From Bradyrhizobium jicamae (GTDB taxonomy: Bacteria; Pseudomonadota; Alphaproteobacteria; Rhizobiales; Xanthobacteraceae), in NCBI RefSeq assembly GCF_018130215.1, contig NZ_JAFCKQ010000051.1, positions 1 through 59,416 on the forward strand: a stretch of 59,416 bases of DNA. Reading direction: 5' to 3'. The notes under the pieces are model-generated. The model ran no database searches. It saw only the letters and a list, made by a program, of their open reading frames with translations, and was not told the DNA's origin. The position numbers and the translations under genes were made by a program. Below are positions 16,450 to 25,140 of the stretch, in pieces. The stretch's first letter is position 1; each line of letters starts with the position of its first letter.

Positions 16450-18456
16450 TCATCCGCGCAACCCCGGCACCAGTTCGCCTCCGACCTCGATCTTCAGCGA
16501 GGAACCGGCGAAATCATTGCCGATCGGCTGGCAACGGCCGCCGAGATGCTTGGCAAGAAAAGCCTCGGTCACGCCGTAGCAGGCGAGCCGGTTTTCGGGC
16601 CGGACAAAGCCGTGCCCTTCGTCGATAAAGGTGATGTAGGTCACGGGCACATTGCGTGACTTCAGCGCCGCGACCATCTGCTCGGACTCGGCAGCAACCA
16701 CCCTGACATCCCGCATGCCTTGCGCGATCAGGATCGGCTTCGTCGCGCGCTCGATATGCGTCAGCGGCGACCGGTCGACCAGGAAGGCGCGGCCGGCTTC
16801 GGTGCCGGGGTCGCCGAGCCGGTTCTTCCAGATACTGATCCACGGCCCCCAATAGGGCGGGATCGACGCCATGAAGGTGACGAGGTTCGAGATACCGAAC
16901 AGGTCAACGATACAGGCGAACACCTCGGGCGTCTTGGTCGCAGCCATCAGCGCTGAATAGCCGCCGTAGCTGCCGCCGAAGAAGCCGACGCGCTTGGGAT
17001 CGGCGATGCCTTGCGCGACCGCCCAATCGACCGCATCGATCAAATCGTCGTGCATCTTGCCGCCCCATTCGTGGTCGGCGGCGGTCACGAAGGCCTTCCC
17101 GAAGCCGGTCGAGCCGCGGTAATTGACGCTGAGCACCGCATAGCCGCGACTGGCGAGCCACTGGTGCACCGACATGAACCCCCAGTTGTCGCGCATATAC
17201 GGCCCACCATGGATCACGAGCACCAGCGGCACGCGTCCCGCTTCGGCCTCCACCGGACGGGTCAGATAACCGTTCAGGCGCAGACCGTCGCGCGACGGGA
17301 TCGCGACCGGCTCCAGCTTATGCAGCGCGACGCCGCCCAGTGATTTGCGCTGGATGAACAGCTTGTGCACGTCACGCGTCTGGCGGTCGAGCAGCGCGTA
17401 TTCGCCGCTTTCGGTATCGCGTTCGTAGTAGATGGTTCCGAAGCGGAGATCGTCGCTGTTGCTGACGAAGGTGATGTCGCCGCCGCCATGGCGGGTGAGA
17501 TCGGCGAGATCCCGCGTCACGGATGGATCGACCGCGTGCCAGCGCGCCCGGTCGGTCATGGCCATCGCGGCCAGCGGCCGCCGGTTCTCGTCGAAGATCG
17601 CGCGCGAGATGTCGGCGTCATCGTCCGCCGCGAGCAGCGTGGTCTCGTGCGTCGCCATGTCGAGGGCGAAGAAGGCCGCCTTGTCGCGGCCACGTGAATC
17701 GATCAGGTAAAGGGTCTTGCCGTCGGCGCTGAAATCCAGAAGGTCGGTCGTATCGCTGTCGGCAATCGGCACCGTCGCGAATGCCACCCAATCACCGTCC
17801 TTGCGCTCGAACACCTCGGTGGTGCCGTCCGCCGCGATGCGCGCAGCCAGCCGCAACTGAAAGGCGCTGTCGGTGACGAAGCCGATATACTGGCTGTTCT
17901 CGTAGACGAGTTCGCTCTTGCCCGTCACGATATTGACGCGGAACAGATCGAAGTAGCGCTTGTCGCGCTGGTTGTGCCGCAGCAGCATCTCCTCGGGAAA
18001 CTTGCGGTCGGCCTCCTGCACGGACGACGAGACGCCCTCCTCCGGCGTCAGCGGCACAATCGCCCCGCTCACGATGTCGACGCTGGCGGCGCGCCAGTTC
18101 TCGTCGCCGTCGTGATCGCGGAAGAACACCAGATAGCGGTTGGTGTAGCCCCATCGATGGTACGTACTGATATTGCGATCGGTGGCTCGGGTCACCGGTC
18201 GCGCCGCGGTGAGATCGGCAATCGGCGCGACCCACAGATTGTTCACCCCGTCGACCGGCGCGATGTAGGACAAATGCGTGCCATCCGGGCTGAGACGAAC
18301 ATTGAGGTAGTCGGGATTGTCGAAGAAAACCCGGCGCGCAACCAGATCGGGCGCCTGCGCACCGGCTGCTGCATCGCCCAGGTTGATGAAAGGCAGGCAC
18401 AGGCCGAGCCTGGCGGCGCGGGACAGCAACAGGCGACGGTCGATCGGCGCATGCAT
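16450..18456 (-). CDS. S9 family prolyl oligopeptidase-like peptidase, exported
   Basis: The 668-residue protein has an N-terminal beta-propeller region (about 40-390) and a C-terminal alpha/beta hydrolase domain. The hydrolase carries the oxyanion segment VIHGGPYMRDNWGF, the nucleophile motif GGSYGGYSA, the acid in QGMRDVRV and the histidine in DEGHGF. This is the catalytic triad of S9C-type acylaminoacyl/dipeptidyl peptidases, which cleave short peptides. The N-terminus MHAPIDRRLLLSRAARLGLC has a twin-arginine followed by a hydrophobic run, so export (possibly Tat) is likely. GGAGG is 9 nt upstream of the ATG. Single-gene unit in this window. Confidence 0.88.
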   Translation of the reverse strand: MHAPIDRRLLLSRAARLGLCLPFINLGDAAAGAQAPDLVARRVFFDNPDYLNVRLSPDGTHLSYIAPVDGVNNLWVAPIADLTAARPVTRATDRNISTYHRWGYTNRYLVFFRDHDGDENWRAASVDIVSGAIVPLTPEEGVSSSVQEADRKFPEEMLLRHNQRDKRYFDLFRVNIVTGKSELVYENSQYIGFVTDSAFQLRLAARIAADGTTEVFERKDGDWVAFATVPIADSDTTDLLDFSADGKTLYLIDSRGRDKAAFFALDMATHETTLLAADDDADISRAIFDENRRPLAAMAMTDRARWHAVDPSVTRDLADLTRHGGGDITFVSNSDDLRFGTIYYERDTESGEYALLDRQTRDVHKLFIQRKSLGGVALHKLEPVAIPSRDGLRLNGYLTRPVEAEAGRVPLVLVIHGGPYMRDNWGFMSVHQWLASRGYAVLSVNYRGSTGFGKAFVTAADHEWGGKMHDDLIDAVDWAVAQGIADPKRVGFFGGSYGGYSALMAATKTPEVFACIVDLFGISNLVTFMASIPPYWGPWISIWKNRLGDPGTEAGRAFLVDRSPLTHIERATKPILIAQGMRDVRVVAAESEQMVAALKSRNVPVTYITFIDEGHGFVRPENRLACYGVTEAFLAKHLGGRCQPIGNDFAGSSLKIEVGGELVPGLRG

Positions 18457-18540
18457 CTGATCAGCCCTCCGCCGGCGACAACAGTCGCCGGCGGCGGGAC
18501 AATAGATGTGCGTCAGCCCTTCCGCAATCGACGGCTCACG

Positions 18541-19959
18541 TCACTGCCGGGCATGTGATCGGCCGCCGATCCAGATCATCGTGGCCGCGGCGATCAGCAC
18601 GCCCGCCGAGATGCCAAGCGCTGCGTGAAGGCCGGCGATGAAGGCCGAGGACTGGCCGACCAGCGACCCGAACAGCGCGACGCCGAGCACGCTGCCGGTC
18701 TGCCGTGTCGCGTTCAGCACGCCGGCCGCAATGCCGGCGCGCCGTGGCTCGACGCTGCCGAGCAGCGTCGACGTCAGCGGCGGCACCAGGAGGCCGAGCC
18801 CTGCGCTCATTGCGATCAGTTGCAGGCAGATCGCTGGGTATCCGGTGTCGCGGTCGACGCCGAGCATCGCCAGACACCCGGCGGCCGCGATTGCGGTGCC
18901 GAGCGCGATGGTCGCGGGCGCCCCGAACCGTTCGGCGACACGCGGCGCGATCAGGTTGACCGGCAGGACGGCGCCCAGCATCGGCACGAAGGCGAGGCCG
19001 GTCTCGAACGCCGAAAGGCCGTTGACCTGCTGGAAGTAGAGACTGACCACGAAGATCAGCCCGTAGAAGGCGACATTGACGAGAAGGCCGACCAGCGAAG
19101 TCAGCGCGAACATGCGCTGCCCGAACAGCGACAGCGGCAGCATCGGCTGCGGTGCGCGTGCCTCGCGCCAGACGAACAGCACCGCGAAGACGGCCGACCC
19201 GACGAAGCCCGCGATCACGAACGGATGGCCCCAGCCGAGCGCGCCGCCCTCGATCAGCGCGCCCGCGAGCGTACCAAGGGCTGCGATCGCCGTGACCTGG
19301 CCGGGCAGATCGACCTCCCGCTGCGCGCTGCGCGGGGTCTCGTCGGCGAAGCGCCAGGCCAGCCAGAGGCCGGCGAGGCCGATCGGCAGATTGACCAGGA
19401 AGATCGCGCGCCATCCGACCAGCGTGATCAGCCCGCCGCCGACGAACGGGCCTGCGGTCAGGGCCAGACTGGCGCCCGCAGCCCAGATGCCGACGGCACG
19501 CCCCCGCGCCTTCTCGTCGACATAGGCATGACGGAGCAGCGCGAGCGAATTCGGCACCAGGATCGCCGCCGCAAGACCTTGCACACAGCGCGCCGCGATC
19601 AGCGTCACGGCATCGGGCGCGAGCGCGCAAGCAACCGAGGCCGCGGTGAAGATCGCAAAGCCGGACATGAAGATGCGCTTGGCACCGATGCGGTCGCCGA
19701 GCGCGCCCGCGGTCAGGATGAAGGCGGCAAAGGCGACGGTGTAGGCGCTGACCACCCATTGCAGTTCGGCAATGCCGCCACCAAGCGAGGTACCGATCGC
19801 ATTGAGCGCGGTGTTGACGATGGTGACGTCGAGTTGCACGACGCCGTAGCCGAGGCTCATCGCGGCGAGGGTCAGGGTCGTGGCCAATCCGGTCCGTTCG
19901 GGGCGGGCAGCCGCCCGTTGATCGAGCGCCGGCAGGATGTTCGTCGATGCCTGTCGCAT
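18541..19959 (-). CDS. MFS drug-resistance type transporter (DHA2 family)
   Basis: The 472-residue protein has multiple hydrophobic helices and the MFS motifs LDVTIVNTALNAIG (motif C/D1 region of DHA2), GALGDRIGAKRIFMSG (motif A) and GRAVGIWAAGASLALTAGPF. This matches the EmrB/QacA group of proton-driven exporters for drugs or metabolites. No membrane-fusion partner (EmrA-like) or regulator is adjacent, so the substrate is unknown. The start at 19959 (MRQASTNILP) is preferred over the far upstream ATG at 20061, which would add 34 non-conserved residues; a CGGAG lies about 9 nt upstream. Confidence 0.87.
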   Translation of the reverse strand: MRQASTNILPALDQRAAARPERTGLATTLTLAAMSLGYGVVQLDVTIVNTALNAIGTSLGGGIAELQWVVSAYTVAFAAFILTAGALGDRIGAKRIFMSGFAIFTAASVACALAPDAVTLIAARCVQGLAAAILVPNSLALLRHAYVDEKARGRAVGIWAAGASLALTAGPFVGGGLITLVGWRAIFLVNLPIGLAGLWLAWRFADETPRSAQREVDLPGQVTAIAALGTLAGALIEGGALGWGHPFVIAGFVGSAVFAVLFVWREARAPQPMLPLSLFGQRMFALTSLVGLLVNVAFYGLIFVVSLYFQQVNGLSAFETGLAFVPMLGAVLPVNLIAPRVAERFGAPATIALGTAIAAAGCLAMLGVDRDTGYPAICLQLIAMSAGLGLLVPPLTSTLLGSVEPRRAGIAAGVLNATRQTGSVLGVALFGSLVGQSSAFIAGLHAALGISAGVLIAAATMIWIGGRSHARQ

Positions 19960-20059
19960 GGGTTCCACTCCGTGTGCCAATCCAATGCGAGAGATAGGCG
20001 CGCATTTCGCTCTGACACTTCGTTTCAGGTCGAACTGTGATGTGAAGAGCCTTGGTGCC

Positions 20060-20092
20060 AAAACGCCACGCGGAGGGCCCGCGCGGCGTTTT
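20060..20092 (-). terminator. Terminator between the DUF892 gene and the MFS gene
   Basis: Near-perfect stem AAAACGCCaCGCGG / CCGCGcGGCGTTTT with a 5-nt loop. Runs of A and T at the base make it able to stop transcription in either direction; the gene that reads into it is the DUF892 gene. Confidence 0.75.
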
Positions 20093-20143
20093 GTCTCAAT
20101 AGACCTACTGACTAGCGGGCCGCCCTTTGACCAGTGCGTCTGG

Positions 20144-20233
20144 CGCGAAGCGGATACCCGTTTCGCGTCAGGAAAACGCCTCAGAACAAGAGCTTTGAGC
20201 TCGTTCCAATTCCATCGGAACGAACAGGCTCTA
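20144..20233. repeat. Dispersed intergenic element, copy C
   Basis: Contains CGCGAAGCGGATACCCGTTT at one end and the hairpin GTTCCAATTCCATCGGAAC near the other, ending in AACAGGCTCTAG. The final CTAG includes the complement of the TAG stop codon of the DUF892 gene. Confidence 0.75.
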
Positions 20234-20737
20234 GCCGGCGGCGTGCATGTTGACCTGCCCCTCGGCGAGCGAGGTCAGCTTCTGGTCGGTCTTGCGCTCC
20301 TCGTCGAGAGTCTTCTGCAGAACGGCGGCGCAATCGCTGCGGCCGAGCTGACGCGCCCAGGCGATCAGACTGCCATAGCGGGTGATCTCGTAGTGCTCGG
20401 CGGCCTGCGCTGCGTTGATCAGCGCTGCGTCCAGCACGCGCTTGTCCGCGACCTCGCCCGCGACTTCGTCCGCTTCTTCGATGATACCGTCGATCGCGGG
20501 ACAATTGACCGCCTTGACCTCGGCATTGTGCATCTGGAAAACCTGCTCGAGCCGCTGGACATGGGTTTTGGTCTCGTCGAGATGCTTCAAAAAGCCTTGT
20601 TTGAGCTGTTGGTCGGTCGCCTTGTCGGCCATCTTTGGCAACGCTTTCACGAGTTGCTTCTCGGCGTAGTAGATATCCTGAAGCTGATGCACGAACAGGT
20701 CGTTCATGGTTTTGATGTCTTTGGTAAACAGTCCCAT
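20231..20737 (-). CDS. Ferritin-like DUF892 protein (YciE/YciF type)
   Basis: The 168-residue helical protein starts MGLFTKDIKTMNDLFVHQLQ and has the helix pair LQDIYYAEKQLVKALPKMAD and HLDETKTHVQRLEQVF with conserved acidic/His positions. A second pair includes AAEHYEITRYGSLIAWA. DUF892 proteins form a four-helix ferritin-like bundle with a di-metal site and are induced in stress. AAGG lies 8 nt upstream of the chosen ATG. A candidate general-stress promoter lies about 80 bp upstream. The TAG stop lies at the edge of element copy C. Confidence 0.88.
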   Translation of the reverse strand: MGLFTKDIKTMNDLFVHQLQDIYYAEKQLVKALPKMADKATDQQLKQGFLKHLDETKTHVQRLEQVFQMHNAEVKAVNCPAIDGIIEEADEVAGEVADKRVLDAALINAAQAAEHYEITRYGSLIAWARQLGRSDCAAVLQKTLDEERKTDQKLTSLAEGQVNMHAAG

Positions 20738-20819
20738 CGAGTTGCCTTTCGTTCCAGGAACAGGTGCAAGCCTTCTTCGCCCCGCTGCGCGCAGCCATGT
20801 CCGATTGCCGATGCCGGCT

Positions 20820-20844
20820 AACCGGCGCCGGCGGCAGCCGTTCC
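20820..20844 (-). promoter_or_regulatory. Candidate EcfG (general stress sigma) promoter of the DUF892 gene
   Basis: On the minus strand GGAAC is followed after 16 bp by GGTT, one mismatch from the alphaproteobacterial EcfG consensus GGAAC-N16/17-CGTT. The start would be about 75 nt before the ATG. The remainder of the 399-bp gap (20738-21136) shows no gene. Confidence 0.4.
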
Positions 20845-21136
20845 TGTGAAACCCGTGAAATCCCGGAAAACGCATCGGGAACGGCGGTGTCCCGGAGCGG
20901 GAATGTCAGCAATGCCGATCGGGAATGCCTTGGGTTGCGACTCACAATGGCTGCTGCCCGCACCATATGTAGGCCGTATGACAATGACCATCGACGAGGA
21001 CTGAAGCTTGGCTTGTCAAGGGCTGCACAACGCATCGGTTTTGCCTTATGGGTCATTGCGCACGGTGCGTTTGCCCGTCACCCGTCGCCATCCGTGACCG
21101 GGTCTCACTGAAATCGCCGCCCTGCCGGGAGGATGA

Positions 21137-22213
21137 ATGCATCGACTGCTGACCACGCTCGGGCGTGGCTTCAAGGGAAAGATCGGCTGGAAACGGCTCG
21201 GTATCGCTGCGAGTGTGCTGATTATCGTGTTTGCGGTCACGACGCTGGTCCGGACGCTGAAGGGCGTCGACACCAGCATCATCCTTACCGCGCTGACCGA
21301 TATCGCGCCGCACCGGATCGCGCTCGCGGCGCTGTGCGTGGTCGGAGCCTTCTGCACGCTGACGTTCTATGATTTCTTCGCGCTGCGCACGATCGGCAAG
21401 AACCACGTCCCCTATCGCATCGCGGCATTGTCCAGCTTCACCAGCTACACGATCGGCCACAATATCGGCGCCACCGTGTTCACCGGCGGCGCAATCCGCT
21501 TCCGGATCTATTCCGACTACGGCCTGAGCGCGATCGACGTCGCCAAGATCTGCTTCCTGTCGGGGCTGACCTTCTGGCTCGGCAATCTGTTCGTGCTCGG
21601 GTTCGGCATGGCCTGGCATCCGGCTGCCGCATCGGCGATGGACCTGCTGCCGCCGGCGATGAACCGGCTGATCGCGCTCGGCTGTCTTGCCGGCATCGTC
21701 GCCTATTTTGTCTGGCTGCTGACCGGCGAGAAGCGCCGCGAACTCGGCCAGAACGGCTGGAAGGTGGTGCTGCCGTCCGCCAACCTGACGCTGCTGCAGA
21801 TCCTGATCGGCGTCGTCGATCTCGGCTTCTGCGCGCTTGCGATGTACCTGTTGATGCCGACCGAGCCGCATATCGACTTCGTGTCGCTCGCTGTCGTGTT
21901 CATCCTGGCCACCCTGCTCGGCTTCGCCAGCCATGCCCCCGGCTCGATCGGCGTGTTCGACGCCGCGATGCTGGTAGCATTGCCGGAGTTCAGCAAGGAA
22001 CAGCTGCTGGCGACCCTGGTGGTGTTCCGCATTCTCTATTTCCTGATCCCGTTCGGGATTTCGATCTCGATCATGGGCATGCGCGAGCTCTGGCTCAACG
22101 TGGTGCAGCCCTGGCAGGAACGAAAGCGACTAAGCATGGCCTGCACGGCTTCGGCGACCGTGCGGCAACCGATCGATAGCCGGCAGCAGCGTATCAAGCA
22201 GCTGAAACGGTAA
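21137..22213 (+). CDS. YbhN / lysylphosphatidylglycerol synthase-like membrane protein (UPF0104)
   Basis: The 358-residue protein has about eight hydrophobic helices. It carries the family motif GHNIGATVFTGGAIRFRIY, the conserved FASHAPGSIGVFDAAML segment, and LVVFRILYFLIPF near the C-terminus. These match the flippase-like transmembrane domain shared by MprF and YbhN; it lacks the cytosolic aminoacyl-transferase domain of full MprF. It probably moves or senses lipids in the inner membrane. GGGAGG precedes the ATG. The secreted SGNH hydrolase gene follows 77 nt downstream on the same strand. Confidence 0.85.
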   Translation: MHRLLTTLGRGFKGKIGWKRLGIAASVLIIVFAVTTLVRTLKGVDTSIILTALTDIAPHRIALAALCVVGAFCTLTFYDFFALRTIGKNHVPYRIAALSSFTSYTIGHNIGATVFTGGAIRFRIYSDYGLSAIDVAKICFLSGLTFWLGNLFVLGFGMAWHPAAASAMDLLPPAMNRLIALGCLAGIVAYFVWLLTGEKRRELGQNGWKVVLPSANLTLLQILIGVVDLGFCALAMYLLMPTEPHIDFVSLAVVFILATLLGFASHAPGSIGVFDAAMLVALPEFSKEQLLATLVVFRILYFLIPFGISISIMGMRELWLNVVQPWQERKRLSMACTASATVRQPIDSRQQRIKQLKR

Positions 22214-22290
22214 CAGCGACGTTATCGACCCACGGCGCGGATTTTCGGTCCCACCACACCCCATTCTCATATTTTCGCCTTACCGCTGAC

Positions 22291-24258
22291 GTGAAACGCG
22301 CCATGCTTAGCTCTTTGGCTCGATTTTCGTTTCGCTTGATGGTCTGCGGTGCGCTGCTCGGCTGCGCACTGCTCGGGGTATCGGCATCCACTGCGCACGC
22401 CCAGGAGACGCTGCAGATCTCCTGGGAGGTGAAGAACCGCTTCCGCCTGTTCCGCGAGGAACGCGACTTCCGCCTCCATGTCGAAAGCGGCCTCGGCCGC
22501 AGCGTGCTGGCCTCCGAGCAGGCGCTGGAAGTGCAGAGCGACGGGCGCGGCTGGGCGCGCAACATGGTCAATCGGCTCTGCATCGACACCCAGGGCCGCG
22601 TCAGCGAGCCCTGCACCCGCGACAACGTCAAGGAAAGCTACCTGACGCCGATCGATCATCCGATCGTGGTTCGCCTCACCGGCCCGGTGCCGGTCGGCGC
22701 GACATGCGCCTGGTCGTTCGACGACGGCGACGGTCCGCAAGCCTCGACCTTCGATTGCGCCGAACCGGTCAATCTGCGCGTCCGCTACGGCCGTACCACG
22801 GTTGCAACGGTCGACGTCGCCAGCGGCTCGGAGGCAAACCAGCGCGTCTCGACGCAAATCGCGGTGCGCGATCTCTTGATCGCCGGGCTCGGCGACAGCA
22901 TCGCCTCCGGCGAGGGCAACCCTGACCGTGCGATCGCGCTGTCCGACGAGGGCTTCTGCTTCCGCTCCTATCTCGGCGGCGCGCAATACTACCGGCCGAG
23001 CCGCGCCGGCTACAAGGGCGGACGGGCCTGCGAAGCGCCGGACACCCTGTCGAACTGGCAGCGCCACAGCGCGCTGTGGTTCAATTCGGCCTGCCATCGC
23101 TCGCTCTACAGCTATCAGACCCGCACGGCGCTGCAGCTCGCCGTGCAATATCCGCACATCGCGGTCACCTATTTGCCGCTGGCCTGCACCGGCGCCACCA
23201 TCGCCGACGGCCTGTTCGGCGCGCAGCAGGCGCGCGAATGCCTGCCGACCAAGTCGGCCAACACCTGCGCCGGCACCGTCAATGGCCAGCTTACCGAGCT
23301 GCGTGCGGCGCTCGCCGCTGCCAAGCGCCGCCAGCCGGACCGCACGCTCGACCTCGTGCTGCTGTCGGTCGGCGCCAATGACATCTACTTCTCCGGGCTT
23401 GTTGCCGACGTCATCGTCGACACGCCGACCGAGCGCACCTTGTTCAAGCGCGGCGGCTCGATGGCGACCGTCGACGATGCGCGCTCTGCGCTGACGCGCG
23501 ATCTGCCGTCGGGCTTTGCCAGGCTGCGTGATGCGCTGAAGCCGCTGGTCGGCGGCGACCTGTCACGCGTCATCTACACGACCTACGCCAACCCGGCACT
23601 GACCGATGGCGGCGCGCCCTGCCCCGGTGGCCGTGCCGGCTTCGAGATCCACCCGTCCTTCAATGCCGATCCGCAGCGCCTGGCGGCGGTTTCAGGCTTC
23701 GTGCAGAACGAGTTCCTGCCGCAGCTCAAGGCGCTCGCGCTGTGCCAGTCCGGCGTCATCTGCGGCCATCCCGACAGCGACCGCATGACCTTCGTCGATG
23801 CGCATCAGGACGCGTTTGCCAGCCACGGATTCTGCGCGCGCGCATCGACCGATCCGGAGTTCGACCGCGAATGCTTTGCCGCCAACGGCGACAGCTTCGA
23901 CCCGGATATCGTCACCGCGGCCAACCAGCCCCTCAAATGCGGTCGCAGCGCCGGCGAATATCGCGCCTATCTGCCGCGCGCGCGCTGGATTCGCGACGCC
24001 AATGACAGCTATTTCGCGGCGATGACCTACCCGCAGGCCCTGCCCTCGTCGATGCAGCCGACCGACATTCACGACGCGACCTGGGGCATCCTCTCGGCAG
24101 TCTACGGCGGCGCGGTGCATCCGACCGCCGAAGGACACGCGGCGATGGCCGACGCCGCCGTGCCCGCGGCCGCCGGCGTGCTGCAGCTGGACACCGTTGG
24201 CCCGGAGGTGCTGTCGCAACCGGTCGCGCCGCTGCCGGCAGCGCCGGGGCAGCGCTGA
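22291..24258 (+). CDS. Secreted SGNH/GDSL-family hydrolase
   Basis: The 655-residue protein has a signal peptide (about 1-37, ending STAHAQ), a beta-rich N-terminal region (40-190) and a large SGNH domain. Block I is LGDSIASGEGN (nucleophile Ser), block III is SVGANDIY (Asn), and block V is AVHPTAEGH (His). Family members hydrolyse esters such as acyl or acetyl groups; the target here is unknown. Several Cys residues (for example ACHRS, LACTGAT, RECLPTK) suit an oxidising periplasm. The start is GTG 22291 or ATG 22303; both retain the signal peptide. It follows the YbhN-like gene and may be co-transcribed, hinting at an envelope substrate. Confidence 0.85.
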   Translation: MKRAMLSSLARFSFRLMVCGALLGCALLGVSASTAHAQETLQISWEVKNRFRLFREERDFRLHVESGLGRSVLASEQALEVQSDGRGWARNMVNRLCIDTQGRVSEPCTRDNVKESYLTPIDHPIVVRLTGPVPVGATCAWSFDDGDGPQASTFDCAEPVNLRVRYGRTTVATVDVASGSEANQRVSTQIAVRDLLIAGLGDSIASGEGNPDRAIALSDEGFCFRSYLGGAQYYRPSRAGYKGGRACEAPDTLSNWQRHSALWFNSACHRSLYSYQTRTALQLAVQYPHIAVTYLPLACTGATIADGLFGAQQARECLPTKSANTCAGTVNGQLTELRAALAAAKRRQPDRTLDLVLLSVGANDIYFSGLVADVIVDTPTERTLFKRGGSMATVDDARSALTRDLPSGFARLRDALKPLVGGDLSRVIYTTYANPALTDGGAPCPGGRAGFEIHPSFNADPQRLAAVSGFVQNEFLPQLKALALCQSGVICGHPDSDRMTFVDAHQDAFASHGFCARASTDPEFDRECFAANGDSFDPDIVTAANQPLKCGRSAGEYRAYLPRARWIRDANDSYFAAMTYPQALPSSMQPTDIHDATWGILSAVYGGAVHPTAEGHAAMADAAVPAAAGVLQLDTVGPEVLSQPVAPLPAAPGQR

Positions 24259-24264
24259 ACTGCG

Positions 24265-24436
24265 TTCGCGTCAAAACAGGAACCTGGAGCTTCGGTTCTG
24301 ATTCAATCAGAATCCAAATCGCTCACCAAAGCGCGACATCGCGCTAAAGTGCCTTGTTTGACATGATCTCCGCGCAAACGCGTTCCGCGCTTGTCACGAG
24401 GGAAACCCGCTACAATTTTTTCCGGATCATGCTCTA
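24265..24436. repeat. Dispersed intergenic element, copy D (long)
   Basis: Starts with TTCGCGTCAAAACAGGAACC and the AGCTTCGGTTCTGATTCAAT block shared with copy B. It continues through a GACATGATCTCCGCGC segment and ends GGATCATGCTCTAG. The last CTAG covers the TAG stop of the DUF2147 gene. It fills the whole gap between two converging genes. Confidence 0.75.
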
Positions 24437-25015
24437 GTGCCGCTTCGTCGCGGGCACGGGCGCAGCTGCCGCCGGCGCCGGCTTGATCGCAGCGGCCTGT
24501 GACGGCAGGTATTTGGCGATGATCGCGGGGTCAACCTGCGCAATCATGCTGTCCGGCAGCCGGGTCCAGACCTCGTCCTTGCCGAACAGCGAGATGCCGA
24601 GATAGCCACGCATGGTCAGTGTCTGCCCGTCGGCGCTCAGCGTCATCTTCGCGCGGTAGACCTTGCCGTCGCGCGGATCGAGCACGTTGCCGTTCTCGTA
24701 TTTCAAGCCTTCGCGCTTCATGTCGCGGATGAACGACAATCCAAGCCACGGCGCGTTCTTGCGATCATCGGTGCATTTCGAGCAGATCGGGTTGGGCGGA
24801 TCACTGGGGTCCGAGAACATCTTGGCGATCACGCCTTCGAAAATGCCGCTGTGATCGATCACCAGAAACCAGCCGTCAGGCCTGCCGTCCACGGTCTTCT
24901 GCCAGAGGCCGGCCGCGCTCGGCTCAGCGGCCCTGCTGGCAGCAAGCGGGGCCGCAACAACGAGCGTCATCGCGATCGCAAGGATCAGCCGAAATTGGGA
25001 TAGCGTGTTCCGCAT
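24434..25015 (-). CDS. DUF2147 exported protein
   Basis: The 193-residue product has a signal peptide (MRNTLSQFRLILAIAMTLVV then an AAP...ASRAAE cleavage region). Its mature domain carries the DUF2147 pattern: AAGLWQK near the start, then NGNVLDPRDGKVYRAKMTLS and TLTMRGYLGISLFGKDEVWT. DUF2147 is a small beta-barrel-like periplasmic domain of unknown function. It contains a CSKC pair that could bind metal or form a disulfide. AGG lies 8 nt before the ATG at 25015, which is preferred to 25021. The C-terminus is an Ala/Pro tail. Confidence 0.85.
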   Translation of the reverse strand: MRNTLSQFRLILAIAMTLVVAAPLAASRAAEPSAAGLWQKTVDGRPDGWFLVIDHSGIFEGVIAKMFSDPSDPPNPICSKCTDDRKNAPWLGLSFIRDMKREGLKYENGNVLDPRDGKVYRAKMTLSADGQTLTMRGYLGISLFGKDEVWTRLPDSMIAQVDPAIIAKYLPSQAAAIKPAPAAAAPVPATKRH

Positions 25016-25140
25016 CGTCATCACCTGATCAATCAACAAAACGAAAGCCGGAGTCTAAGGCCATTTCACGACGTATGAAAGTACCCGCGTGACACCGGAC
25101 ACGGCGGCGCCACGCGAGATTGGCCATAATTCGGTTGGAA

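Noticed and set aside
14245..16659. 804-residue plus-strand frame opposite the MHYT-GGDEF-EAL gene
   Set aside because: Antisense shadow; it lacks domains and runs through the intergenic hairpin into the next gene.
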